DNA of 63,263 bases from Priapulus caudatus (taxonomy: Eukaryota; Priapulida; Priapulimorpha; Priapulimorphida; Priapulidae): contig NW_014577647.1 in the NCBI RefSeq assembly GCF_000485595.1, positions 47,680-110,942 on the forward strand, in the 5' to 3' direction. The notes under the pieces were generated by a model. The model had not been told where the DNA came from, did no database searches, and was given only the letters and a program-made list of their open reading frames with translations. Position numbers and translations under genes: made by a program. Within the stretch, counting starts at the first letter, position 1; every line of letters begins with the position of its first letter. Shown here piece by piece: positions 22,752 through 33,812 of the stretch.

Positions 22752-23590
22752 AATATATTATATTATATTATTATACGTAAGATGTTGCGGTCGTATTCGA
22801 TGTAGCAGCACAGCTAGTGCGCATGTCCCTAGATGCACCATCGCTGCACAACAGACACACCATAGATATATACAGACACACGTGTGTTTGTATATAACTA
22901 TGCACACACCGATGACCGCGTGCGATGGTCATTCATATATGTAGTCGCAGCAATATCTGATCTTTGGTATGCGTTAGAAAATAATGTAATGTAAGTCACA
23001 CAGCACTTATCATCAGTGTGATGTACAACACGCCGGTCTATATATAGTTGTCGCCAAGTGATCTATCGATGTTGAACTAGGTTTTGTACTGCGTAAAAAA
23101 TAAAAAGATGTACTGCTATTGTTACTAAAAACTCCGTCTAGTTGTCATACCTGGGAAATAGGGATATATATTATATTATCAAGATTACCACAGATACAAG
23201 CTATCTTGAAGCTATATATATATATATACATATATATAATATATTCATATAATTATATACACACACACATATATTATATAGATATATATATATATATATA
23301 TTATATATATTTGCAACAGTGCCACAGCTACAGGTTACGTGTAGCCTTAACACTAGCTGTCGCGACAGATATCAATATCGTATCGATAACGGCGAACATA
23401 ACGTTCAAACGAATGAAAGGGCCGTAAACAAGCGCGGTTAGAACCCTCTCCACTTGCTTTACGGCCCACAGCATCGACTGTCACGCAGCCAACATTTCTC
23501 ACCTGCGGGTTTCCCACCGGACGTCAGCGGCGACACAGGACGTCAGCGCGCTGTTACAGTCCGACGACAATTATATTACGTTGCTACAGC
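22680..23590. other. No gene recognised; TA-rich repeats
   Basis: Long TA/TATATATT runs at about 22700-22770 and 23215-23310. In between is unique DNA without a supportable exon. Confidence 0.6.
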
Positions 23591-25165
23591 TCGTATAGGA
23601 CAGCACATACACATGTATGCACATGTAGGATGTGTAAGCATATGTAGACATATATAGGATCAGGGTAGCACATGTACGCACATTGTAGGATTGTGCTTAG
23701 CTGTATGTAGCACATGTAGGCATAGGGTAGCACAGTAGCCACATGTAGGATTAGGGTAGCCACATTGTAGACTGTAGGGATAGTGGGTAGCACATGTAGC
23801 CCCACATGTAGGATTGTGTAGCATATGGTAGCACATATGATAGGCATAGGGGTAGCACATGCTGCCACATGATAGGATTAGGTGCACATGTACGCACATG
23901 TTAGGAATTAGGGGTAGCACAATGTAGCCACATGGTAGGATAGGGTAACACATGTAGCACATGTAGGATAGAGTAGCACATGTAGCACATGTAGGATAGA
24001 GTAGCACATGTAGCACATGTAGGATAGCAAGTAGACACTGTTAGCCACTATGTAGGATAGGGTAGCACATGTAGTAACATGTAGCGATAGATATGCCACA
24101 TGATAGCACATGTAGCGCATAGAGATAGCCACTATGTAGCCCACATGTAGGATTAGCGTAGCACATTAGCACATTGTAGGATAGGGGATAGCACATGTAC
24201 ACAATGTAGGATAGGGTAGCACATGTAGCACATGCTAGGAATAGGTAGCACATGTAGCACATGTAGGATAGGGAGACATGTAGCACATGTAGGATAGGGT
24301 AGCACATGTAGCACATGTAGGATAGGGTAGCACATGTAGCACATGTAGGATAGGGTAGCACATGTAGCACATGTAGGATAGGGTAAGCACATGTAGCACA
24401 TGTAGGGTATATGGTAAGCACATTGCTAAGCCACTATGTAGGTCCAATTGTGTAGCATATGTAGCACATGTAGTATAGGGTAACACATGTAGCACATGTA
24501 GGATAGGGTAGCACATGTAGGATAGGGTTAGCACATGTAGCACATGTAGCACATGTAGGATATGGTAGCACATGTAGCACATGTAGGCATATGCGTAAGC
24601 CCACATGTGAGCACATGTAGGATTGTCTAGCACATGATAGCACATTGTAGGATTAGGTAGCACATGGTAGCACATGTAGGCAATTAGCGCGTAGCACATG
24701 TAGCACATGTAGGATTAGGGCGGTAGCCACATGTAGCACATGTAGGCTAGGGTAGCAGGATGTAGCTAGGGTAGCACATGTAGCACATGTAGGATAGGTA
24801 GACATGTTTAGCACATGTAGCACATGTTGCACATGGTAGGATAGGGTAGAAATGTAAGCACATGCTTAGGATAGGGGTAGCACATGTAAGCACATGTATG
24901 ACTTGGTAGCACACTGTAGCCACATTGTATAGGATAGGGTAGCCACATGGTAGGATTAGGGTAGCCACATGATCAGACAATGTATAGGATAGGTAGCCCA
25001 CATGTAGGATAGGGTAGCACATGTAGCACATGTATAGGATAGGGTAGCACATGTAGGATAGGGTAGCACATGTAGCACATGTATAGGATAGGGTAGCACA
25101 TGTAGGATAGGGTAGCACATGTAGGATAGGGTAGCACATGTAGCACATGTAAGACTGTAGCACAC
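23590..25165. repeat. 1.6-kb GTAGCACATGTAGGATAGG satellite
   Basis: A tandem array of a 10-bp step (GTAGCACAT) combined with GTAGGATAGG, giving units of about 19 and 29 bp. The right end (from about 25000) is nearly perfect. The left two thirds carry frequent one-base indels. The minus-strand frames rich in MCYPILHVLHVL are translations of this array. Confidence 0.95.
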
Positions 25166-25499
25166 GATTATTCTGCGATGAGCGACGCGTTATTTCTCTT
25201 CATAGATCTCCTTCTCATCACTCCCGTTAATTTTCGACTGTCAATTATTTAATTCGAGGCCGTGGCTAGAGAGTGTGAAGAGAATAAGATAAAAAAGATA
25301 GTTTTATCAAATGAAATTTTCTCCATGGGGATTTTTTGGAGAAACATGAGCGAGGGATCAAAGGGACGACAAGGATGAAGGCAAAGATTTATGGATGCAG
25401 TTTCAAAGTCTGATTATCCAATATATCTACTAATTAAGCTATGACGTAGCTGCTTTAGCATCGGAGTTAGCATTGGCCCAGAAAGGTACTAAGCCTAAT

Positions 25500-25900
25500 A
25501 CAAGCACAGATAATAGCCACACCCTAACTCGAACCCTAACCTAACCCATCCAAAGACAAACGCAAACCCAAACAATAACCACAACCTAAACACGAATGGA
25601 AAGCTCAAACGTCAACACCAAAGTCTAACGATAATAATAGTTACAACCCAATTTCTCACCTCAACCCTAACCCTAAACACAACCTAAACCGTAACCATAA
25701 CTTCAACCATAACTTTAATGCTAAAATTACATATTCAACCCCTATTAGCCCTAACTCTGACCTTAATAGAAACTAACCTTAAACTAACCCACCTCGTTAC
25801 CCCTGACTCTAAACATGGCTCGTACCCTAGCTCAAACTCTCAAACTCACAATAAAAAAAATAAAAAAACACAAACGCTAACACTAAATACGGGACTAACC
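25500..25900. repeat. Degenerate CCCTAA-like tract
   Basis: Many AACCCTAAC, AACCATAAC and CTAACC variants occur over 400 bp, with few perfect tandem telomeric units. It resembles an eroded interstitial telomeric block or a CTAACC-type satellite. It lies about 400 bp upstream of the carboxypeptidase promoter. Confidence 0.65.
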
Positions 25901-26306
25901 CCCTAATCCTACGTTACATCAATGACGATAGCCTTCACGTCATACACGTCATATCACGACACACAAGGTCATGATTAAGACCTATCACGAACACCCGTCC
26001 CGCATACTTTGCCTCATTTCCCCCCCAATATAGTAAGTACGACGTCGTGCTCCTTTCGTGTTCTCCTCCTCGTGCGGGCGTTTCCTTCGCGACAACAGAG
26101 TGGAATTTTCACCCACTTATATATAAAATATGAAATATATAAGATGAAGAGCCAATAATACGATAGGTATTATGAGCTCTTGATAAGATAGCAAGCAAGT
26201 CTTTCGCTGCGACGTTCGAAGCTGTAACAGATACTAACCCATCAGCTGCGGAAGTTCTCAGGCGGCGCGAAGATAAGATGTGATAAGTTTTTCACCCCTC
26301 TGGTCG

Positions 26307-26372
26307 TATATAAGGCCCATGTTTGCAGTAGGTTGGTCGTTTTCGTGCGGCAACACACAAGCAGCAGACAAC
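26307..26372 (+). promoter_or_regulatory. TATA-box promoter and short 5' UTR of the carboxypeptidase
   Basis: TATATAAG at 26307-26314 lies 59 bp before the start codon of the signal-peptide exon. A start site about 30 bp downstream of the box would leave a leader of roughly 30-35 nt. Such strong TATA promoters are typical of highly expressed digestive-enzyme genes; that is inference. Confidence 0.65.
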
Positions 26373-26437
26373 ATGAAGACGTTATTGTTGGCGCTCGCCG
26401 TCGCGGGCTTGGCGGCAGCCTACGTTGACTACACTGG
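26373..26437 (+). CDS. Zinc carboxypeptidase exon 1 (signal peptide)
   Basis: ATG at 26373 begins MKTLLLALAVAGLAAAYVDY, a textbook secretory signal with a Lys, a Leu/Ala/Val core and small residues before the likely cleavage at AAA-Y. The exon ends in ACT GG before GTGAGA. The two-base overhang is completed exactly by the first base of the exon at 7944 (G then TACGTC), restoring the start of the propeptide. No propeptide exon follows here. The sequence instead runs into a CTG/CTA array and TATDN2 sequence on the other strand, so this exon is displaced some 18 kb downstream of the exons that should follow it. Confidence 0.85.
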
Positions 26438-26439
26438 GT

Positions 26440-26547
26440 GAGACTACTATTACTACTACTGCTACTGCTGCTGCTGCTGCTGCTGCCTTACTATTACTAC
26501 TACTGCTACTGCTGCTGCTACTACTGCTGCTGATGCTGACCTACTAT

Positions 26548-26580
<33 letters not shown>

Positions 26581-26680
26581 CTTACTATTACTACTAATAC
26601 TACTACTACTACTACTAGCCTACTACTCTATCACTGCTGCTACTCTACTGCTGCTGCTGCTGCTCCCGCTCCCACTACCA
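26440..26680. repeat. CTG/CTA trinucleotide array (junction)
   Basis: ACT, CTG and CTA repeats begin within a few bases of the exon 1 donor. A closely similar array stands at about 38595-38760, next to the second copy of the same TATDN2 exon. The array therefore marks a switch from carboxypeptidase to TATDN2 sequence. Confidence 0.9.
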
Positions 26681-26781
26681 CTACCTTTATTGCCACTATC
26701 CATGTATCTTTGGATATTTTCGCTCTCTCCGGCAACGGGGGGGGAGGTATATTTAAAGCAGATTTCTCTACGATGCTTCAC

Positions 26782-27859
26782 CTCTACGAGAATGCGCAGG
26801 CAGTCGTCGGTCGCGTCGCGGCAGTGTATCACTAGCGGCAGCTTCATCTCCAACGCAATGCTGATCTGCGTCCTGAACGCCTTCATCTGCACCGACTTGG
26901 TAACGTTATTCCTGCAAAACCCACCGTCACGGATCAGACGCCGCCATTGCCCGCCGTCGCGGAAATGTGTGCAGCAAAAAAACAGAAGACAAGGACCTTT
27001 GACAATGACACGACATCAGGGGTTAATAAAGCTTAAAAGACAAATGTCGATAACGAATTATGTCGTTATTACATAAATAACGAATAATTAATAGATAATG
27101 AATGAAGTCATTGTTAACCCCTGATGATATGAACTAACAAAACCAAAAAAACTTTTTCTAAATGTGACCGCACACAATACAATCCTGTACGTATACTGTA
27201 CAAGCAGGGGAAAAAATATAATTTATTTTTCGGGGGCTTCTTTTCAAGCTCGCGTGCATGAAAATAGCACTCTAAAATTTGGTTTGCACTGAACTCTAGA
27301 TGCAAATTTACGGGGGCTATTTTTGGCATTTCCGGGGCTCTTTTTGGCATTTCGGGGGCTAAATCGCCCCGAGCCCCCGTGTATTTTTTTCACTGTGTAC
27401 AAGAAATATATACGATAACCTCCTATGCCACGATAACCTCCTATTTATCATATATGTAATAGATTAATTAACTTTCAGTGAAACGTTAACTGCATGTATA
27501 ACTGCCACATAATTCTGCTGATAACAGCTGATCGACGACACCGCGACACACGTCCAGACGGGAGCTTTGGTGTGCAGACGACCTCCACGAAAAAACTTTC
27601 AGTTTTCACAATTTCGGATAATAGATTGTGTACTCTGCTGCTGATAACAGTTGATCGACGACACTGGGGCGCACGTCTGGATGGGAGCAGCAGCAGCAGC
27701 AGCGGAGTCGGTGTACCTGCTCGAGTAGTCGAGTCCGATTTCGCCGAGGGCCCGGACTTTGTGATGCGTGAGGTTGTGGCGCAGTACCTCCACCCTGGCG
27801 TCGGTGAGCTGGTGTGCGTAGTGAGGATGGCAGCCGAACGCAGCAAAGACGTCATGCTC
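26782..27859 (-). CDS. TATDN2: TATDN2-like TatD nuclease, two central exons
   Basis: Read on the minus strand: exon 27859-27717 (EHDVFAAFGCHPHYAHQL, then VRALGEIGLDYSSR) and exon 26911-26782 (NNVTKSVQMKAFRTQ, then KLPLVIHCRDATDD, ending RILVE). GEIGLDY supplies the catalytic-site Glu and VIHCRDA a metal-binding His of the TatD family. The first exon starts in phase 0, matching the exon ending at 34898. It leaves AG, which is completed by the first G of the next exon to give Arg. The second ends in phase 0, matching the exon at 41266. Together these are about 91 codons with no frame break, so this is the clean copy of the pair; a damaged copy lies at 38.8-39.76 kb. Confidence 0.9.
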
Positions 27860-28394
27860 CTACATCACAGAAATCAGCCTCTTGCTATGCGTAATTCGTA
27901 TGCATAAAATTAATCTTGCGTAAATAGAAATACTAAAAACGGGTTTATTGACATTAAGACTACAACAGCTTCGTCGATCATTTCCAGGTGAAGGAGATAC
28001 GATCGGGAGACACTAGCTATCCCGGGGAGAACCGACCTTCCACGTTTCACATCGAGGGGCCCGTGAACACCCTCTACTCCGAGATACTAGCAAATCTCAT
28101 CTGCATGGACAGGTGACCGGGAGCGTTTCTCCGCGCTCCCCCCATCCTTGCTCAAGAACAGCTTGGCTCGCTTCTTTTCTCCCTTCGAGGGGCGTGTAGC
28201 AGGATTTTCTCTGCACGCCCACAATGCTCTTTGAGTGTAGATATCGACTACACGCAGCCTGATCAGCGGGGAGATCTAGTAATCGTTTTACGCGTCTGCT
28301 GTTTGTGGATTGTCTTCGAGGACGCGTGTTATCGAAGACGAATTGTAATACTCAGTATGAGAGGTGGCTCAACGTAACTTGCTAGAGGAGGGTT

Positions 28395-28632
28395 AAGCTG
28401 GGTTTACACTACCGACTTTATGTTGGCAAATTGGCGAGTTGGACCAATTTCGCAATTCGGTAACTCCGAGTTGGCGAAAATAGAACACGTCCTATTGTCC
28501 CAATTAGTTGCTATCGATCGGTTGGTCGCGCAACTTTTGCGTTTACACTGCCGATTGTCGGTTGCATAGTTGGGAAGTTGGTCCAATTCGCCAATTCGCC
28601 AACACAAAGTTTGTAGTGTAAACCCAGCATTA
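28395..28632. mobile_element. MITE-like element, GCTGGGTTTACACTA termini
   Basis: About 238 bp with inverted ends GCTGGGTTTACACTA and TAGTGTAAACCCAGC. The interior is rich in inverted AATTCGCCAATTC-type motifs. No coding capacity. The counterpart in copy 1 is at about 21143-21394. A relative is at 31886-32116. Confidence 0.8.
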
Positions 28633-29314
28633 GTTGATCGTTGTTATTATAGTCAGTATAGAATAGCGCGCGGAAGCGTGTTTTATGCTGAGAGATTACC
28701 ATGGCGTTGATGTTAAATTATATTATTGCTCGCGTTTTTTTTTCTATCGTGGTTGTTATTTATTGACGTATACAAAGTAATAAATTTTAATCTGGAGGGA
28801 GTATTGTGTATATAGATATACATAGGCAATATATATTTGATCTCCACTGGCCTTTGTGTTTATGTTAACTGTGTGAGTGTGCGTGCGTACGTGCGTGCGT
28901 GCGTGCGTGCACTTGAGAGCAAAAGCAATCGGGGAAGCTGTTCGTGAGTCTCATGAGATTATTGTATAGTTATCGGGCAGCTTCCAGTGCGCTATTGCTA
29001 GTGGGCAAATATGCAATATAGCTATTGTGATAGTAGATTAAACATTGGTGTTGAACCAGAAGCACAATTTCACTGTATGTATGTATATATGGCAAGCTAG
29101 TAGATTGGTCCGTTCGTGGTGTGTGTTACGTTGAGTGGATAGGTCACGTTTATCATGTTTTACCGTATCTGTGTTGCACCGTGCGTTTCCAACCATAATC
29201 ATAGCAGCAGTTTTGTGAAATTCCGTGCTACTTATGTAGTTCTGTCTACCTGTCCCCGCTTTCGCTCTCTTCTCTGCTTTTCTCGCTTACTCTCCTTTTC
29301 CAAACGTAATTCTC

Positions 29315-29319
29315 TCTCT

Positions 29320-29400
<81 letters not shown>

Positions 29401-29465
29401 AATCTAACTATCCATCAATCTAACTATGTATCTATCTATCTATCTCACTATCTATCTATCTATCA
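29315..29465. repeat. TCTA microsatellite
   Basis: A clean TCTA run followed by a CATAGCACGCAGCTATGTGG repeat unit (about 29464-29535, three copies). It separates CPED1 3' flank from carboxypeptidase sequence. Confidence 0.95.
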
Positions 29466-29655
29466 TAGCACGCAGCTATGTGGCATAGCTACCTAGCACG
29501 CAGCTATGTGGCATAGCTACCTAGCACGCAGCTATGTTGCGATTCAACTGATTATCGTTTAGCGGCATTTCGCAGGAGAACGCCCTGCGGCGTGCGACTT
29601 GCTTCCCGATGGGTATATATAGATATGTTCATCACCGCCATCTTCGTCTCTATAG

Positions 29656-31612
29656 GAAAGAATGTGGCGCAAGACCCGCTCCGGTCCGGAGTACTTCTTG
29701 GGCAGGGAATGCTACGGCGTCGATCCTAACCGCAACTGGGAGTATATGTGGGGAGGTACGCTGCATGGCCAGTGCTAGATTATATTTAGACGTTGACATA
29801 TCGTCTCGTTAGAGGGCGGTGCGAGCGACGGCTTGCCCGTATCGCCTGTTATCGGCTCGATGATAGCAGGCTGCCAATGCACGCACGCACGCGATGTGCA
29901 GGCACACGCACGCACGCACGCACGTACGCACATACGCACGCACGTACGCACACACGCACGCACGTACCCATAAATACAATCACGTCTTATGCAATCTCAT
30001 ATAACAGTCCTTATAAAAGTATGCTTTATAATATCACTCATAACTACACATATAACATCCCTTATAGTAACATTGATGTTAACATCACTTATTACATTCT
30101 TATCAACGACTGACTGCGGTATTCTAATGCGTTTAAACAATATTGCAATTCCCGCTACAATAGGTTGTATGTGTATGCTACAGGTTTGGGAACCAGCAGC
30201 AACCCGTGCAGCGACACCTACCGGGGTAAAACGCCATTCAGTGAACCAGAAACCGAGATAGTGGCCGCATTCCTCAAGTCCCATTCGAATACCATTGTTG
30301 CGTATCTGAGTTTCCACTCCTACGGACAGTGGTTCCTCTACCCGTGGGGCTATGATATTGTCGAGTTGGAAGACTGGAAAGACTTGGTACATACATACAT
30401 AACACCAAGCGCGCGCGCGCGTGCGCGTGCGCGTGTGTGTGCGGGCGTGCGTGCGTGCGTGTCCGTCCGTCCGTGTGTGCGCTTGAGCGTGCGTGCATGT
30501 GTGTGCGTGCGCGTGTTTGTGTGCGTCTGTGTTCGTGCACGAGCCAACCGAGTGGTTCCAATTGACGGCTGGAGAGTTCACCAATTGACAAGTTTATACA
30601 AGCTTCTATTCTATCGCAGGATACGTTGGCCAATGATGCTGCTTCAAAACTGAGGGTTGTATACGGCACTAGGTACACGGTCGGAAACTCTGCCGGTCTT
30701 CTGTGTAAGTGTTGATAGCGTTTAATTTAATTTAAATTTAAATTTAATTAAAGCCCGATTTATCGGAGGAATTGCGATATTCGGCCTCCAGCGAATCACG
30801 GGCAAACGCGAATAGATTAACCGTTCTGCTTTCGCTCTCCTACTCATCCCTCCTCCCTCTTTTACGTGCTCTCTCTTTCTATCTCACTCACTTTCTTTTT
30901 CTCTCTTTCTTTCTCTCTCTCTCACACACACGCGCACGCACGGACGCACGCACGCACGCACACACACACACACAACACACACGCACTCACGCACGCACGC
31001 ACGCACGCACGCACACACGCACACACACACACACACACAGACACACACACACACACACAGCACACACACATCACACACCACACACTACACACACACCACA
31101 CACACACACACACACACAACACACTGGCGCTCTCTCTCTCTCGCTCTTACACACTAGCGCGCGCTCTATCGCTCTTACACACTAGCGCGCGCTCTATCGC
31201 TCTTACACGCTAGCGCGCTCTCTCTCTCTCAGACTTCGGCTCTCGCTCTCGCTCTCTCGCTCTCTCTCTCTCTCTCTCTCTTACGCACTTGCGCTCTACC
31301 TCTCCCTCTTACACACTTGCACGCGCTCTCTCTCTCCCTCGACCCATTCCGTCGCGCGCCCACCTCCTGCTTCCACGCGCGCGCTGACGAAATTTCTATC
31401 GGCACACAGACCCGGCGGCCGGCGGCTCTGACGACTACGCCAAGAGCGAGGGTATCAAGTACGCCTACACCGTCGAACTGAGAGACGAGGGACGTTACGG
31501 ATTCGTGCTGCCCGCGAACCAAATCGAACCGTCGGGCATCGAGACGTACGAGGCCATCAAGGTGTTCGGCACCTGCATCGCTGCCAACAACTGCCCCGAA
31601 AACGTCGAGTAG
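29656..31612 (+). CDS. Zinc carboxypeptidase (M14A, B-like), exons 8-11
   Basis: Exons 29656-29755, 30184-30386, 30620-30704 and 31410-31612 (stop TAG). They encode RMWRKTRSG (substrate-binding Arg), [10 protein letters not shown] (Asn-Arg of the S1' pocket), [10 protein letters not shown]-like [11 protein letters not shown] (third zinc ligand His) and [25 protein letters not shown] holds the general-base Glu, followed by a C-terminal NNCPENVE. The Asp in GGSDDY at the position equivalent to residue 255 is the hallmark of B-type enzymes that prefer C-terminal Lys/Arg, so a carboxypeptidase B-like specificity is likely. With exons 1-7 the protein is 420 aa, the normal length for pancreatic-type procarboxypeptidases, and every phase fits. 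The introns hold GT/GC and CA microsatellites. Confidence 0.93.
29875..29970. repeat. ACGC-type microsatellite
   Basis: ACGCACGC/ACGTACGC run in the intron after carboxypeptidase exon 8. Confidence 0.9.
30405..30545. repeat. GC/GT microsatellite
   Basis: GCGC, GTGC and GTCC steps in the intron after carboxypeptidase exon 9. Confidence 0.9.
30838..31335. repeat. CT, CA/CG and TCTCGC microsatellites
   Basis: A compound low-complexity tract in the last carboxypeptidase intron. CT sequence is followed by CACA/CGCA (about 30920-31120) and CTCTCGCTCTTACACAC units. Only shadow frames. Confidence 0.95.
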
Positions 31613-31885
31613 TACGCGAAATGAGCGATAGATGGCGCTAACATGGCTACGCTAACCACCGCGGTAATTTCAAAGTGAAGTTGACAAAGTTTTCTCATTC
31701 TTCCACTGTTTGTTTCTTTGAGAGTTCCCGACATATTCAGCATGGTGATAGGAAGATGATTGCAGAGTAGAAATTCCGTTTACGAATAAGAGTGTGCGCG
31801 CGCGTATAGAAATAGCAGCTACGTCTATTGCCACCCATGTGTGGCAAAATCTCCAAGGTTCATCTGATCTGGGGCTCATCTGTAA

Positions 31886-32116
31886 TGCTGCGTTTACTTT
31901 ACACTATCGATTTTTGTCAGCAAATCGTCCGAGTCGTGCAAAATAGAACACGTTCTATTTCTCCAACTCGGCGACTTGACTCCGACTCCGACTCCGACTC
32001 CAACACAATCGAATTTCTTGGAATGCACTTGGGTCGAGTCGTGGGCAAGTTGGAATGCACTTGAAATCGCTACGATTTGCTGACAGACGATAGGCCCCCT
32101 AGTGTAAACGCAGCAT
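31886..32116. mobile_element. MITE-like element, GCTGCGTTTAC termini
   Basis: About 231 bp with ends ATGCTGCGTTTAC and GTGTAAACGCAGCAT. It shares the AAATAGAACACGTTCTATTT-type interior and terminal sequence with the element at 28395-28632 and its duplicate near 21143. The middle holds five GACTCC steps. No coding capacity. Confidence 0.8.
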
Positions 32117-33812
32117 AACAAACCCTTTACTTTAGCTAGCTTTTACAATTCAATAATACCACCTTTCCCCTACTATTAGACTCGCTGCTTCTGGACCTTG
32201 GATTTCGCAAAGATATTAAATTTTCCGTTGTAATCGGATCACGGATGCATGCATGACCTTCACAGAGATCAATGCATGGGCCAACTTTTGTTAGAAAGCA
32301 CAACGGCCGTAGCTTTTCAAGCAACGATAGCAGATGTAGATTTTAAGCAAAAATCGGCAATAAACTAATAAATGTTGTGAAATACCCACGTCAACGTGTC
32401 TGCTTATCTTTCTACTGAATTGCTTTTGAATTGTGAGATGAACGCGTGTCAACAATACGCCAATAGTTATTACATACACGCATGGAGGGCGAGAAGGCTA
32501 AACGGTAATGCACACACAGATAATGGTGTGAAGCACACGGTAGCAATGCTCATGCAGCAAACGCATTTATCATTTATAATATCGTAATTATCGTATCAAA
32601 ATATCGAACATCGTGTCAGGAAATATGGCAGCACGGTATCTCATGCATGACACCTTCCCTACGAACGTGACAAGTATAGGCTCATAGCTGTTGCGGGAAC
32701 GGGGAAGTGGCCACCTGCCCACCATCCAATGTAAATACTATTACATAGTCAATAGTGACAATACACAACAGCAAACTTCCCGCTGTTAACTGCCCAACCC
32801 ACTTGCACTATATTGGTCAAGAGATAAAGCAGCAGCAGCTGCATGAAATGTTGATGATTATAAGGCTAAAAATATATTAGAATATTTATAGAAAATAAAT
32901 TTATTAAGTACAATTCCATTATACATAAGAAATACGTCAAAGCAATACATGAGAAGTGAGAACTGGTTTTAAATTCAAAGAAACTTTAAAAACTAATCTA
33001 CAAGACAGATTCCAAAGGAGAGCATAAAGAGAATGACGTTATAGACATGATATGAACTATCAAAACAAAACAAAACCACAATATAAATGTGACCGCACGA
33101 AATACAAACTGATACAAACCTGTACGTATACTGTATAATAAAAAAATATATACGATAACCTCCTATGTCACACCTGCCTATAGACGACCAACGTTTATTA
33201 TATATGTAATAGATAATTAAACAAACTAATCTTTTGGCAAAACATTAAGTACATGTATTATTTATAACTGCCAGATAATACTGCCGATAACGACCCTACG
33301 AAACTGTGCTTAGCAGTTTATAACAAAAAACATGAACCAGTATAAACATTTCAATAATAAAGGAATGCGCTGAGAAACTTTCCAGCATTTATCAAATCTT
33401 TGGCGATACATAAGGAAATAAATCTCACTTTTCATCCCTGTAATCTTCGATACTAGGGCTACCAGTTGAAGATAGAGCAAGGATGAATGACACTTCCCCA
33501 AAGTGAACATAACTGCCAGACTATGCTTGTCAGATACATTCTGTATAATACTGAGTGACTTTGTAAGCTAGGGCCAGAAACGTAAATAGTAATGAGGTCA
33601 GAAGGCTAACGCATCACAACATTTGTAGCAAATTGTAGTCCTGAGGTTATGACGTTTTAGATACACAACTTCAATCAAGGTTATGACGTCTTAAATACAT
33701 GACTTCAATCAAAGTTATGACGTTCTATGACGTGATGGTACAGAACTTTAATGTACATTCATGACGTTTCTGCCAACATGTATAGTTACGAACATCCTGA
33801 GTGCTACGACGG
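32117..33812. other. No gene recognised; fragment of TATDN2 intron at 33050-33300
   Basis: Mostly AT-rich unique DNA. At 33050-33300 it matches the TATDN2 intron at about 27140-27540 and 39200-39400 (shared TCCTGTACGTATACTG and ATATACGATAACCTCCTATG). This is a third, more diverged partial copy. No exon accompanies it. Confidence 0.6.

Larger units (their letters stand above)
27872..29470. repeat. CPED1: Duplicated segment, copy 2 (CPED1 terminal exon plus 3' flank)
   Basis: Matches 20618-22600. The terminal CPED1 exon is at 27988-28116: acceptor TTTCCAG, then VKEIRSGDTSYPGENRPSTF and ...NLICMDR before TGA. Copy 1 reads REGDTIGDTSYP at the same place, because an extra C and a missing G cancel out. 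No other CPED1 exon accompanies this copy; the sequence to its left is TATDN2. The right end is a clean TCTA array, after which carboxypeptidase sequence begins. Confidence 0.88.

Noticed and set aside
23584-25165. Long minus-strand frames with MCYPILHVLHVL repeats, resembling a hydrophobic repetitive protein
   Set aside because: The whole region is a 10/19/29-bp satellite; frames break at each irregular unit and no non-repetitive flank is coding.
23590-25165. A CRISPR-like repeat array
   Set aside because: The units are directly adjacent with no unique spacers of constant size, and the context is an animal genome.
30350-31213. Frames rich in ThrHis, CysVal or ArgAla
   Set aside because: Translations of CA, GT and GCGT microsatellites inside carboxypeptidase introns.
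26373-31612. A trans-spliced carboxypeptidase
   Set aside because: Possible in principle, but the breakpoints fall in microsatellites and neighbouring segments are duplicated with indel noise, which mis-assembly explains more simply.
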